From assembly GCF_900112895.1 (NCBI RefSeq), contig NZ_FONL01000008.1, positions 48,888 to 112,887 of the forward strand: a DNA stretch of 64,000 nucleotides, read 5' to 3'. The position numbers and the translations under genes are program-made. The stretch is from Succiniclasticum ruminis DSM 9236. Its GTDB lineage: Bacteria; Bacillota; Negativicutes; Acidaminococcales; Acidaminococcaceae. Below the pieces are notes generated by a model that worked only from the letters and a program-made list of their open reading frames with translations, had not been told where the DNA came from and did not search any database. This document shows, piece by piece, positions 32,983-41,810 of the stretch (the stretch's first letter is position 1; each line of letters starts with the position of its first letter).

Positions 32983-34425
32983 ATGACAAGAGCCATGGTG
33001 AAGAAAAAACCGGATAATAATAAATCAGACGGCAAAGCCCCTGTAAAGCCCCGGGCGGTTTCCCCTGTGTTGAAAGGGCAGGAGATGGAACTGGAGATTA
33101 CGGGACTGGGAAGCGCCGGGGAAGGTGTAGGGCGGTTCAGGGATATCGCAGTGTTTGTTCAGGGAGCGTTGCCGGGCGAAAAAGTTACGGCGACAGCTGC
33201 GGTAATAAAGAAGAGTTTTATTATCGGGACATTAAAGGAAATACTGACTCCCTCTCCTGACAGGGTTGTTCCCGCCTGCCCTGTGTACGAAGCCTGCGGA
33301 GGCTGTCAGCTGCAGCATCTTTCTTATGAGGCGGAACTGAAGGAAAAGCGGGAGCAGGTAAAAGCGGCATTGGAACGAATTGGGCATCTTCATGATGTCA
33401 AAGTAATGCCTGTAATCGGTTCGGAACATCCACTATATTATCGTAATAAAATGCAGTTTCCCGTAGCGGGAAAAAGCGGCCGGCTGCAAATCGGCTGCTT
33501 TGCCCTGAATACACACCGGGTAATCGATGTAACCGACTGTTGTATCCAGAAACAGAAAAACAATGAGATTGCTGCCGTCGTACGGACCTGGATGAAGCAA
33601 TACAAAATCATGCCCTATGATGAAGACAAAGGGAGCGGTACGGTCCGTCACATCATGGGAAGAGTGGGTGTACACACCGGGGAGATTATGGTCTGTCTCG
33701 TAACGGCACAGGAAAACGTGCCGCATCTTAAAGAACTGGTTAAGATGCTGAAAGCTGCGGTTCCCGGCGTGAAAAGCGTAGTGCAGAACGTGAACAAACG
33801 GACTACCAATGTAATCTTAGGGGAGAAAACCCGGCTGATTGCAGGCAGTCTGACAATTAAAGATAAGATCGGCGCCCTGAAATTCAATATTTCGGCCCAG
33901 TCATTTTTCCAGGTCAACAGTGAGCAGGCGGAAAAATTATACAACACTGCATTGGAATTTGCGGGTTTGAACGGGACGGAAACCGTAGTGGACCTGTATT
34001 GCGGCACCGGAACCATTACTCTTTTTATGGCACAAAAGGCAAAGCAGGTTCTGGGGATTGAAATAGTACCGTCCGCTATACGGGATGCCAAAAAGAATGC
34101 CCGGGCAAACCATATTGATAACGCGGATTTCCTGCTGGGAGATGCAGCCGTGGAAATGCCAAGACTGGCTGCGGGAGGCATGCATCCCAACGTGGTGGTT
34201 CTGGACCCGCCCCGCGCAGGGTGTGAAGAGCGGGTCCTGGCAGCGATTGCAAAAGTAAAACCGGAACGCGTGGTCTATGTTTCCTGCAACCCGGCGACAC
34301 TGGCCCGGGACCTGGCTTATATGCGGGAACACGGTTTTGCAATCCGTAAAGTGCAGCCCTGTGACATGTTCAGCAGGACCCATCATGTGGAGACGGTGGT
34401 ACTGCTGACACAACAGAAAGCATAG
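32983..34425 (+). CDS. rlmD: 23S rRNA (uracil-5-)-methyltransferase RlmD-like
   Basis: This 480-residue protein starts at ATG 32983 (or 32995; neither has a strong site). It has a basic start, a TRAM domain (residues about 32-90), four cysteines for an iron-sulfur cluster (CPVYEACGGCQLQHL and a later CC), the SAM motif VVDLYCGTGTITLFMA, VVLDPPRAGCEERVL and the catalytic VSCNPATLARDL. The enzyme makes m5U in 23S rRNA. RlmD, RlmCD and TrmA-like relatives are hard to separate without a tree. It is followed 40 bases later by the CapA-like gene. Confidence 0.9.
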   Translation: MTRAMVKKKPDNNKSDGKAPVKPRAVSPVLKGQEMELEITGLGSAGEGVGRFRDIAVFVQGALPGEKVTATAAVIKKSFIIGTLKEILTPSPDRVVPACPVYEACGGCQLQHLSYEAELKEKREQVKAALERIGHLHDVKVMPVIGSEHPLYYRNKMQFPVAGKSGRLQIGCFALNTHRVIDVTDCCIQKQKNNEIAAVVRTWMKQYKIMPYDEDKGSGTVRHIMGRVGVHTGEIMVCLVTAQENVPHLKELVKMLKAAVPGVKSVVQNVNKRTTNVILGEKTRLIAGSLTIKDKIGALKFNISAQSFFQVNSEQAEKLYNTALEFAGLNGTETVVDLYCGTGTITLFMAQKAKQVLGIEIVPSAIRDAKKNARANHIDNADFLLGDAAVEMPRLAAGGMHPNVVVLDPPRAGCEERVLAAIAKVKPERVVYVSCNPATLARDLAYMREHGFAIRKVQPCDMFSRTHHVETVVLLTQQKA

Positions 34426-34465
34426 AAAGTTGTTTTAATTTTAATTGTTAAGGGGAGGGGATATC

Positions 34466-35782
34466 ATGCAAAAAATGAAAAAAACAGTTTCCATGGTGCT
34501 GGCAGGGGATTCGTTTATTACGCAGCGGCTGCCCCGGGACGCAAAGCTGGCGGCGCTGAAAAACTATCTGGAACGTTTTGATGTGCGTTTTACCAATTTT
34601 GAGATCCTGCTTCATGATTTTGAAGTGTTCCCCGCTCCTGTCAGCGGCGGTACCTGGGCCTGCGCACGTCCGGCCGTGCTGCAGGATCTGCAGTATCTTG
34701 GATTCAACCTCTATACCTGGGCCAATAACCATACCATCGACTGGAATCTGGGCGGCATCCTCACTACCAAAAAGCATCTGGACGCTGCCGGTGTTGTACA
34801 TGCCGGCTGCGGGATCAATCTGGAAGAAGCGGCCCAGCCGCGGTACCTGGATCTGCCTCAGGGGCGGGTGGCGATTATCGGTGTCACTTCCACCATGAAC
34901 GAGTGGGGGATGGCGTCCAATCCGCGCAGGGATGTACTGGGCAGGCCCGGCGCCAACGTGCTGCGGTACCAGACGGTCCACAAAGTCAGACCGAAAGAAC
35001 TGGACACCCTTCGCAAAATCGTTGATCAGACCGAAGTAAATGCCGACCGTATGCTGCTGGAAAAAGAAGGGTTCAATAAGCCCCTGACCGGCGGTTACCT
35101 GATCGGGAAGATTCGCTTTGAAGCCACGGGTCGCGGGGAGAAGCCCGGCACCGTCACCACGATGAACAAAAAGGACGCGGACCGGATCGTCCGTTCCATC
35201 GAAGAAGCGAAACGGCAGGCGGACTTTGTATTTGTAAGCCACCACAGCCACGAACGTAAAGGAATGGCGAAGAACCGGCCGGCGGATTTTTGCCGCGATT
35301 TCGCAAAGCTCTGCATCGATGCCGGAGCCTCTGCCTACATCGGGCACGGCCCCCATATCTGGCGCGGCGTTGAGATTTACAAAGATAAACCCGTATTCTA
35401 CAGTCTGGGCGATTTTATTTTCCAAAATGATTCGGTGGAACGCCAGCCCACAGAATTTTACGATTTATACGACCTGGGGCCGGACAACACGGTGGCGGAC
35501 GGCCTGGATGCCCGCAGCGCCAACGGGACCAGGGGCCTGGCGGTGGATCATTTCGTCTTTGAATCGGCGCTGGCTTCCTTTACGCTGGCAGACGGCACAA
35601 TCCGGGAAGTGGATTTGCAGCCCCTGAGTTTGGGCTTTAAGAACGGAAGAAGCCTGCGGGGACGTCCGGAACTGGCAGATGCGAAATATGGAGAACAGAT
35701 TCTGGCGGATATTGCGAATCTGTCCAAAGAATACGGAACTGCGATTCAGATTGCGGACGGCAAAGGAAAGATTGTAATTTAG
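34466..35782 (+). CDS. CapA-family metallophosphatase-like protein
   Basis: This 438-residue protein starts at ATG 34466 behind AAGGGGAGGGG. PGA_cap/CapA family motifs are present: MVLAGDSFI, FTNFEI, TWANNHTIDWNLGG, VSHHSHE and the C-terminal IGHGPHIWRGVEIYKDKPVFYSLGDFIF. CapA proteins were named from poly-gamma-glutamate capsule synthesis and have a calcineurin-like fold. There is no signal peptide and no capB/capC, so this member is probably a cytoplasmic enzyme acting on an unknown substrate. The neighbours are a dicarboxylate-type carrier and two M20 amidohydrolases, which suggests a shared catabolic pathway. Confidence 0.85.
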   Translation: MQKMKKTVSMVLAGDSFITQRLPRDAKLAALKNYLERFDVRFTNFEILLHDFEVFPAPVSGGTWACARPAVLQDLQYLGFNLYTWANNHTIDWNLGGILTTKKHLDAAGVVHAGCGINLEEAAQPRYLDLPQGRVAIIGVTSTMNEWGMASNPRRDVLGRPGANVLRYQTVHKVRPKELDTLRKIVDQTEVNADRMLLEKEGFNKPLTGGYLIGKIRFEATGRGEKPGTVTTMNKKDADRIVRSIEEAKRQADFVFVSHHSHERKGMAKNRPADFCRDFAKLCIDAGASAYIGHGPHIWRGVEIYKDKPVFYSLGDFIFQNDSVERQPTEFYDLYDLGPDNTVADGLDARSANGTRGLAVDHFVFESALASFTLADGTIREVDLQPLSLGFKNGRSLRGRPELADAKYGEQILADIANLSKEYGTAIQIADGKGKIVI

Positions 35783-35795
35783 AAGAATTCATTTT

Positions 35796-35834
35796 GAAAA
35801 ACGGAAAAGCGCCATGCTTTTCCGTTTTTCTTTC
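35796..35834 (+). terminator. Rho-independent terminator
   Basis: GAAAAACGGAAAAGC pairs perfectly with GCTTTTCCGTTTTTC around a five-base loop. It ends the CapA-like gene. Confidence 0.92.
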
Positions 35835-36072
35835 TGGAATGTTTGCAGTGTAACAGTCTGGCAGTACGTTGTTGTGTATACAGTATTCCTGCGCCCAAAA
35901 TATTGTTAAGTCCTTTTGGCAGTGATATACTGTAAACTAATAATAATATAGGTGAATATGCCTTTTTTATTGGCGCATTGCCTGATTATTTAAGTGAAGC
36001 CGGAGTTGTTGCTGTTATAACAATACCGGCAAAGGGGGTTATGTTAAGTTAATCTTAGGTTGTCTTATTGTT

Positions 36073-37293
36073 TTGGCAGCGCTGTTCCTGCTGGTAAAGC
36101 GCTATGAGGCCAGAATGGTGTTGGTTTGTGCCGGTATCGTCATGTGCCTGGCGTCGGGGGCTCCCATGAAAGCATTGGACGCTTTTGCCAAAGGCATGGG
36201 CAGTGGCATGATTTCTTCCGCCTGCTCCAGTATGGGTTTTGCGCTGGCCATGCGTTTTACAGGCTGCGATAAACACCTGATCAATGCCCTGGCAAAACTG
36301 CTGTTAAAAGTAAACTGGCTGCTGATTCCCGGTGTAATCTTTGGGACCTATGCCGTTAACGTGGCGCTGCCCAGTGCGGCAGGAACGGCAGCGGCGGCAG
36401 GCGCCATCTTTATTCCCATTCTGATGGGCGCCGGTGTGCATCCGGCTATGGCTGCGGCTGCCGTTAAGTGCGGCACCTACGGTTCCATGCTGAACCCGGG
36501 CCTGGCCCATAACCCGTTTGTAGCTAAGATTGCCGGTGTAAATGTAATGGACGTCATCGCTTTCCATTACAAAGCCAATATTGCTTCCCTGATTGTAGGC
36601 GCTGTAGTTTTAACTGCAATTGCTTATTTCCTGAAAGAAAATAAAGGTCATGTTGTGGAAGGTCTGGAACTGGACACGGAATTTAAAGTTAATCCTCTGT
36701 ATGCCCTGATGCCTGTTGTTCCTATCGCAATCCTGATTTTAGGCGCTACCAAGATGGTTCCCATGTTCAAGATGGGCGTAGCACAGGCTATGGTCATCGG
36801 TGCGATCCTGACCTGCATCGTGACCCGGACCAACCCGGCGGCGCTGACCAAGTCTTTCTTTGACGGCATGGGCAAAGCTTATGGCGACATCATCGGTATC
36901 ATCCTGGCGGCAGGTGTGTTCGTAGCCGGTATGAATGCCATGGGTCTGGTCAAGGCTTTCATCGCTGCCATGACCAACAACCCCTCCATCGTTAAAATCT
37001 GCGCATCCGTAGGTCCCTTCCTGCTGGGCCTGATCACCGGTTCCGGCGACGCTGCAACCTTTGCCTTCAACGAAGCAGTTACTCCCCATGCTGCTGATTT
37101 CGGCATGTCCATCGTGCAGATGGGTTCCATGGCGACCCTGGGCGGCACGTTGGGCCGTACCATGTCCCCGATTGCCGGCGCAACCATCATCGTAGCCGGT
37201 ATCGCAGGCATCAGCCCCATGGAAGTAACCCGCCGCAATGCGATCCCCATGGTCTTCGCTATGATCATCGGCATGATGTTCCTGGCATTCTGA
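36073..37293 (+). CDS. dcuC: DcuC-family C4-dicarboxylate carrier, start unresolved
   Basis: The frame from TTG 36073 encodes 406 residues with about ten membrane segments and family segments such as VKRYEARMVLVCAGIVMCL and YGSMLNPGLAHNPFVAK. The C-terminus has GGTLGRTMSPIAGATI. The first hydrophobic segment reads on upstream in the same frame (VKLILGCLIVLAAL) to about 36043, where no standard start exists. A ribosome site (AAAGGGGG, 36031) and ATG (36041) sit there but are one base out of frame and reach a stop after three codons. Either a base is missing in this strain or sequence, or the start is unusual. The carrier would exchange dicarboxylates or related acids for the nearby M20 enzymes. 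Confidence 0.85.
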   Translation: MAALFLLVKRYEARMVLVCAGIVMCLASGAPMKALDAFAKGMGSGMISSACSSMGFALAMRFTGCDKHLINALAKLLLKVNWLLIPGVIFGTYAVNVALPSAAGTAAAAGAIFIPILMGAGVHPAMAAAAVKCGTYGSMLNPGLAHNPFVAKIAGVNVMDVIAFHYKANIASLIVGAVVLTAIAYFLKENKGHVVEGLELDTEFKVNPLYALMPVVPIAILILGATKMVPMFKMGVAQAMVIGAILTCIVTRTNPAALTKSFFDGMGKAYGDIIGIILAAGVFVAGMNAMGLVKAFIAAMTNNPSIVKICASVGPFLLGLITGSGDAATFAFNEAVTPHAADFGMSIVQMGSMATLGGTLGRTMSPIAGATIIVAGIAGISPMEVTRRNAIPMVFAMIIGMMFLAF

Positions 37294-37413
37294 TTTGATT
37301 AAAGAATATTAATATTTTAAAGTTGATAAGTTTCCGCGTATCCGTACAGTGCGGGTACGCGGAACATATAATTATTGGCACTGACAGTTTAAAGAAAAGG
37401 AACGGCTGATATT

Positions 37414-38712
37414 ATGGAAACAATTTGGAAACAGGCAGAAGCATTAAAACCGGAATTGATTGCCAGGCGGCGTGATCTCCACACCCATCCGGAAACAGGC
37501 TGGACGGAGTTCCGCACGGCTTCCCTGATAATCAATGAACTGAAAGCACTGGGCTACGAAATGCATTTTGGCGCTGAAGTGGTGGCGGAAAAATCCATGA
37601 TGGGGCGTCCATCCGTTAAGGAACTGGAAGCATATATGAAACGTGCCATCACAGAAGGCGCGGACCCTGTGCTGGTGGAAAAGATGGCCGGCGGCAAAAC
37701 CGGTGTGGTAGGCATTTTGGATACCGGCAGACCCGGCAAGACGGTTGCCTTCCGTTTTGACATGGACTGCAACGATGTGGAAGAGGAAAAAGGAGAGGGA
37801 CACCGTCCCGCGGCCGAAGGCTTTTGTTCCACCCATGCGAAAGCCATGCATGCCTGCGGGCACGACGGGCATGTGACTATCGGCCTCGCCGTGGCGAAAC
37901 TGTTAAAAGAAAATATGGACGCACTGAACGGACGTATTAAACTGATCTTCCAGCCTGCGGAGGAAGGTGTGCGGGGCGCGCTGGCCATGGTAGATGCCGG
38001 CGTGGTGGACGATGTGGATTTCCTGTTCGGGGGACACATTGGTTTCAAATGCACCCAGGCGGATACGCTGGTCACCATGACCGACGGCTTCCTGGCCACG
38101 ACGAAGATGGACGCAGAGTTCCACGGCGTTTCCGCCCATGCGGGAGCGGCGCCGGAAGAGGGGAAGAACGCCTTGCTGGCAGCTGCCCAGGCAGCAATCA
38201 GTTTAAGTACAATCTCCCGGCACAGCCAGGGCTCCAGCCGCATCAATGTAGGCGTGCTTAACGCGGGAACCGGGCGGAACGTTGTACCGGATATCGCGTC
38301 CATGAAAATTGAGACCCGGGGCGGCAACACGGAAATCAATGAGTTCATGGTGAAAGAGGCCCGCCGTATGCTGCAGGCGGCTGCGGATTTGTATGATGTG
38401 AAAGTAGACATCTCGTTAGCGGGGGGCGCTCCGGCCAGCATTTATGATAAGGAACTGGCAGAAGAAATTGCGGCGCTGGTGAAAGAAAAGTGCGGCTACG
38501 CCCATGTGCTGACCTATGTGGACATGGGCGGCAGCGAAGACTGCACTTACTTTATGGACCGGGTGCAGAAGCGTGGCGGCAAAGCGGCGTACATGATGTA
38601 CGGAACGCCGATTGCGGCTGGGCACCACAACAGTCACTTCGACTTTGATGAGGAAGTAATCTGGAAGGCGGCCGCGACTCTGACAGAACTGGCCGTGAAG
38701 TACAGCGCGTAA
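37414..38712 (+). CDS. M20 amidohydrolase, AbgA-like
   Basis: This 432-residue metallopeptidase-fold hydrolase starts at ATG 37414 after AAAGGAACGG. M20 features are the RRRDLHTHPETGWTEFRT start, FRFDMDCNDVEE, HACGHDGHVTIGLAVAKLL, FQPAEEGVRGALAM and the C-terminal GHHNSHFDFDEE. The insert with EKSMMGRPSVKELEAYMKRAI and the overall length resemble AbgA, which cleaves p-aminobenzoyl-glutamate together with AbgB. No abgB-like partner is adjacent; the other M20 gene is of another subgroup. The substrate is an N-acyl or N-aroyl amino acid by inference. Confidence 0.85.
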   Translation: METIWKQAEALKPELIARRRDLHTHPETGWTEFRTASLIINELKALGYEMHFGAEVVAEKSMMGRPSVKELEAYMKRAITEGADPVLVEKMAGGKTGVVGILDTGRPGKTVAFRFDMDCNDVEEEKGEGHRPAAEGFCSTHAKAMHACGHDGHVTIGLAVAKLLKENMDALNGRIKLIFQPAEEGVRGALAMVDAGVVDDVDFLFGGHIGFKCTQADTLVTMTDGFLATTKMDAEFHGVSAHAGAAPEEGKNALLAAAQAAISLSTISRHSQGSSRINVGVLNAGTGRNVVPDIASMKIETRGGNTEINEFMVKEARRMLQAAADLYDVKVDISLAGGAPASIYDKELAEEIAALVKEKCGYAHVLTYVDMGGSEDCTYFMDRVQKRGGKAAYMMYGTPIAAGHHNSHFDFDEEVIWKAAATLTELAVKYSA

Positions 38713-38719
38713 AACAATC

Positions 38720-38768
38720 AGCTGCAATTGTACAGCATCAGACGATGTTTACAATTGCAGCTTTTTTT
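38720..38768 (+). terminator. Rho-independent terminator
   Basis: AGCTGCAATTGTA pairs perfectly with TACAATTGCAGCT across a long loop and runs into TTTTTT. Confidence 0.9.
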
Positions 38769-38899
38769 GTCATAATGAAAGTGAGAAAGTTAGACCTGTT
38801 GCAGTGATTTGCGTATGAAAGGGTAAGGTTCAGGTTTTCAGACTAAAACAGAAAATAAAGTTGCGTAGTTGAGTTGCATATTGCAAAAGGAGAAAATGT

Positions 38900-40129
38900 A
38901 TGTTGCCTGTTAACAAAAAACGTGTGGAAGAACTGATTGGCGGCCTGGCAAAATTCGGCAGAACCGATGCGGGTATTACCCGTCTGGCGTATACGAGTAC
39001 GGACAAAGCGGCCCAGATGTGGCTGCTGAAGCAGATTGAATATCTGAATCTGGAAGTGCGGGAAGACGTGCTGGGGAATCTGTTCCTTCGCCGTCCGGGG
39101 CTGGATCCGAACATTCCTCCCGTAGCCTGCGGCTCCCATCTGGATACGGTGATTCACGGCGGCGCCTATGACGGAATGTGCGGTGTTGTCGGCGCATTGG
39201 AAGCGCTGCACATGCTGGCGGATGAAACGCTGCGGCGCAGTATTGAAGTGATCGTATTCAGGGCGGAAGAGTCCAGCCGTTTCGGGTTTGCAACCATAGG
39301 CAGCAAACTGATTACAGGGAAAGCTGCGCCGGAGAAGTTCGCCAACGCCTGCCGAAAGGACGACATTACCTTTAAGGAAGCGGTGAAAGAATGGGGCGGC
39401 GATCTGGAAGCTTATGAAAAGGCCTTGCTGAAACCGGGAGCCTATAAATGCTTTGCCGAGATGCATATCGAACAGGGCAAGGTACTGGAAGAAACCGGGA
39501 ACCAGATCGGCATTGTCCATAACATCGCGGCGCCCACCCGTTTCAAACTGCACATAACCGGGACGGCCGATCATTCCGGCGCGACGCCCATGGGTTACCG
39601 CAAAGACGCGCTGGTCAGCGCGGCCAAGCTGGTCCTGGCTGTGGAGACGGCGGCTATTAATGAAAAGGAAAACGGGACGGTAGGCACTGTCGGTATTGTA
39701 GAAGTGGATCCGGGATCTATTAACGTGGTTCCTGGCAAGGTTACCCTTTGGGTAGATGTACGTGGCGTGGATACAGCAAGCATTCAGCGCACTCTGAAAG
39801 AAATCCGGCAGGCGGCCCAGGGCACGGCCCGGACCGACGGCGTGGAAATCAGAGAAGAAATGCTGACCTCTGACAAGCCAGTGGCTTTGGATGAAAAACT
39901 GGCTGCCCAGTCGGAAGCCATCTGCAAAGAACAGAAGAAATCCTTCCTGCACATGAACAGCGGCGCCGGTCACGACGCCATGCATATGCCGGCCATCTGT
40001 CCGACTACCATGCTGTTCATTCCCTGCAAGGGCGGCATCAGTCACAACCCGGAAGAATTTGCAAAGACAGAAGCCATCTGCGCAGGCATCGAAGTGCTTG
40101 CGGATATTCTGAAACGGGAAGCGCAGTAG
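38900..40129 (+). CDS. Allantoate amidohydrolase / carbamoylase-type M20 enzyme
   Basis: This 409-residue protein starts at ATG 38900 behind AAAAGGAG. It shows the subgroup marks CGSHLDTVIHGGAYDGMCGVVGALEAL, FRAEESSRFGFATIGSKL, EMHIEQGKVLEE and TGTADHSGATPMGYRKDAL. The last metal site is in SGAGHDAMHM. The group cleaves N-carbamoyl groups from amino acids, ureidoglycine-type compounds or allantoate, using two divalent metals. Nothing nearby points to purine degradation, so an N-carbamoyl amino acid is as likely. Its own terminator-bounded unit suggests separate transcription from the AbgA-like gene. Confidence 0.88.
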   Translation: MLPVNKKRVEELIGGLAKFGRTDAGITRLAYTSTDKAAQMWLLKQIEYLNLEVREDVLGNLFLRRPGLDPNIPPVACGSHLDTVIHGGAYDGMCGVVGALEALHMLADETLRRSIEVIVFRAEESSRFGFATIGSKLITGKAAPEKFANACRKDDITFKEAVKEWGGDLEAYEKALLKPGAYKCFAEMHIEQGKVLEETGNQIGIVHNIAAPTRFKLHITGTADHSGATPMGYRKDALVSAAKLVLAVETAAINEKENGTVGTVGIVEVDPGSINVVPGKVTLWVDVRGVDTASIQRTLKEIRQAAQGTARTDGVEIREEMLTSDKPVALDEKLAAQSEAICKEQKKSFLHMNSGAGHDAMHMPAICPTTMLFIPCKGGISHNPEEFAKTEAICAGIEVLADILKREAQ

Positions 40130-40164
40130 GATTGCAATATAAAGATAAAATAAGGAGGAAGGCT

Positions 40165-40698
40165 ATGCGCACGTTATTGTTAGGTTTACTGACTGTCGTT
40201 CTGTCACTGGTATCGTTCTTTCCCGTTGTCCATGCGGATGTAATCGACCCGGGGAATCCGTACCGGAGACCGCACCGGCCTGAAATAGATCCGATTCCGG
40301 TGACGAAGGTTTATAAAATGCGTGAACCTGGATTTACACTGAAAAAGGCAGAAGAAACGAAGGATACGTATCTTTTGCAGGTGACCCTGCCCGGTCCCTG
40401 TGAGTGGGAATACAAAGTGTATGCGTGGATTGACAGTGATCTGAAGAAGATTGCAGGCGGAGGAGGATATTCTGTTCAGGATTTAAAAACGAAGTCAGAC
40501 AGCCGGGAATTTGCCTTACAGCTTCCGGAAGGAAGAGAGAAAGCGGAGCTTCTGGTATCTGTGGACTTCTGCCTGTACCGTTTCCAGGAAACCCGCTATG
40601 GTCCGAAAATTATTGATACGGATTCGACAATCGAATCGATAGAAGGTGTTTATGAATTGACACTTGAAGAAGGAAAGCGGGTATTAAAAAAATTATAA
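40165..40698 (+). CDS. Exported protein of unknown function
   Basis: This 177-residue protein starts at ATG 40165 behind AAGGAGGAAGG. It has a signal peptide (RTLLLGLLTVVLSLVSFFPV, then VHAD), a Pro-rich linker (NPYRRPHRPEIDPIP) and a mature part rich in beta-like segments (YLLQVTLPGPCEWEYKVYAW). No family is recognised. It follows the carbamoylase-type gene by 35 bases and could be co-transcribed. Confidence 0.7.
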   Translation: MRTLLLGLLTVVLSLVSFFPVVHADVIDPGNPYRRPHRPEIDPIPVTKVYKMREPGFTLKKAEETKDTYLLQVTLPGPCEWEYKVYAWIDSDLKKIAGGGGYSVQDLKTKSDSREFALQLPEGREKAELLVSVDFCLYRFQETRYGPKIIDTDSTIESIEGVYELTLEEGKRVLKKL

Positions 40699-40808
40699 GT
40701 TTACTTCTGGCGCAGGTGCGTTTATTTTTCTCATCTCATTAGTATAGTGATTGTCTGGAGTTGCAGTTGTTTCTTTCTGACAGTGTTTACAGCTAAGCGA
40801 GGCAGAGT

Positions 40809-41780
40809 TTGTTAGCAATCTTTACGGCATTGCATTTTCTGGTGGATGGCATCTGTGCGGCGGCCATGGCGGCTTATGCCGTGCAGGAACCGTCGCTGGC
40901 ACCCATCGTCTATTATTTCGGCCTGTATAACGCCATTGCCTTTGGCACGCAGTGGCTGACGGGCTGGATTTTTGACAAAAAAGAAAACTGGATACGCTAC
41001 GCGTTCCTGTTTGTCCTTGTGACCTTAGGGACGGGTACGCAAGCCGCGCTGGGCATCAAAGCGCAAACGCTGCTGCTGGGGACGGGCAACAGCGTGTTCC
41101 ATGTGGCAGCGGGCAGTCTGGTATTGCGGCGTTACACGACCTACAAGGAACTGGGGATTTTTGTTTCCAGCGGCGCAGTAGGGCTGGCCCTTGGATTAAA
41201 CTGCATTGTAGGCACGTATCCGTTTTTGCTTGCCTGCGCCGTGCTGTGCGTTATGGTGACGTACAGGTTGTGGCGTACGGAAATTCCCGAAGCCGTTACA
41301 GTGCAAACTGTTCCCCGACATTGGCTTGCCGGCATCTGCCTTGTTCTGTTGTTAGGCTGTATTGTGCTGCGTGGCTTTGGCAGCGGTAGCGCTGCCAGTA
41401 CATATGTTATGCTTTTCCCTTGCGTCTTTGCAGCGGGGAAAGCGTTGGGCGGCATTATCTGCGACAGGGCAGGTTATCGGAATACCATCCTTTTTATTTT
41501 CCTGTTGAGTTTTATCGCGTTGCAATTGTCCGGTCTGGTTGCATCCGTGCTTCTGGTTCTGGCTTTTAACATGACCATGCCGTTGACATTGCGGCTGGTA
41601 CACTGGTGCAAGCCGCGGTATCCTGGCATGATGTTCGGCCTGGCTGCCGGCTGTCTGTTGCCGGGCGTCTTTTATAAGGGCTTTTCCATATCGCCTCAGG
41701 GGATGGCCGTATTGCAGTTCCTCTGTCTGGCTGCGGCGGGCTGGCTGTTACGGATAAGTGCGGAAAAACCGGGTCACTGA
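40809..41780 (+). CDS. MFS-like membrane protein
   Basis: This 323-residue, very hydrophobic protein with about ten membrane segments is read from TTG 40809, with GAGGCAG eight bases upstream. It opens with FTALHFLVDGICAAAMAAYA, an MFS-like pattern, and has a short basic loop FDKKENW where MFS proteins have their loop motif. Compared with a standard MFS carrier (about 400 residues, 12 segments) it is short. The substrate is unknown. It is 30 bases upstream of the CcdA-TlpA fusion gene, and a palindrome (41769-41790) covers its stop codon. Confidence 0.7.
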   Translation: MLAIFTALHFLVDGICAAAMAAYAVQEPSLAPIVYYFGLYNAIAFGTQWLTGWIFDKKENWIRYAFLFVLVTLGTGTQAALGIKAQTLLLGTGNSVFHVAAGSLVLRRYTTYKELGIFVSSGAVGLALGLNCIVGTYPFLLACAVLCVMVTYRLWRTEIPEAVTVQTVPRHWLAGICLVLLLGCIVLRGFGSGSAASTYVMLFPCVFAAGKALGGIICDRAGYRNTILFIFLLSFIALQLSGLVASVLLVLAFNMTMPLTLRLVHWCKPRYPGMMFGLAAGCLLPGVFYKGFSISPQGMAVLQFLCLAAAGWLLRISAEKPGH

Positions 41781-41790
41781 AGTGACCGGG
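41769..41790. repeat. Palindrome of the GGTCACT/AGTGACC family
   Basis: CCGGGTCACT-GA-AGTGACCGGG straddles the stop codon of the MFS-like gene. Closely similar palindromes occur at 54403-54423 and 56284-56303. Confidence 0.7.
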
Positions 41791-41810
41791 GACGTGAACT
41801 GAGGTTTTTC

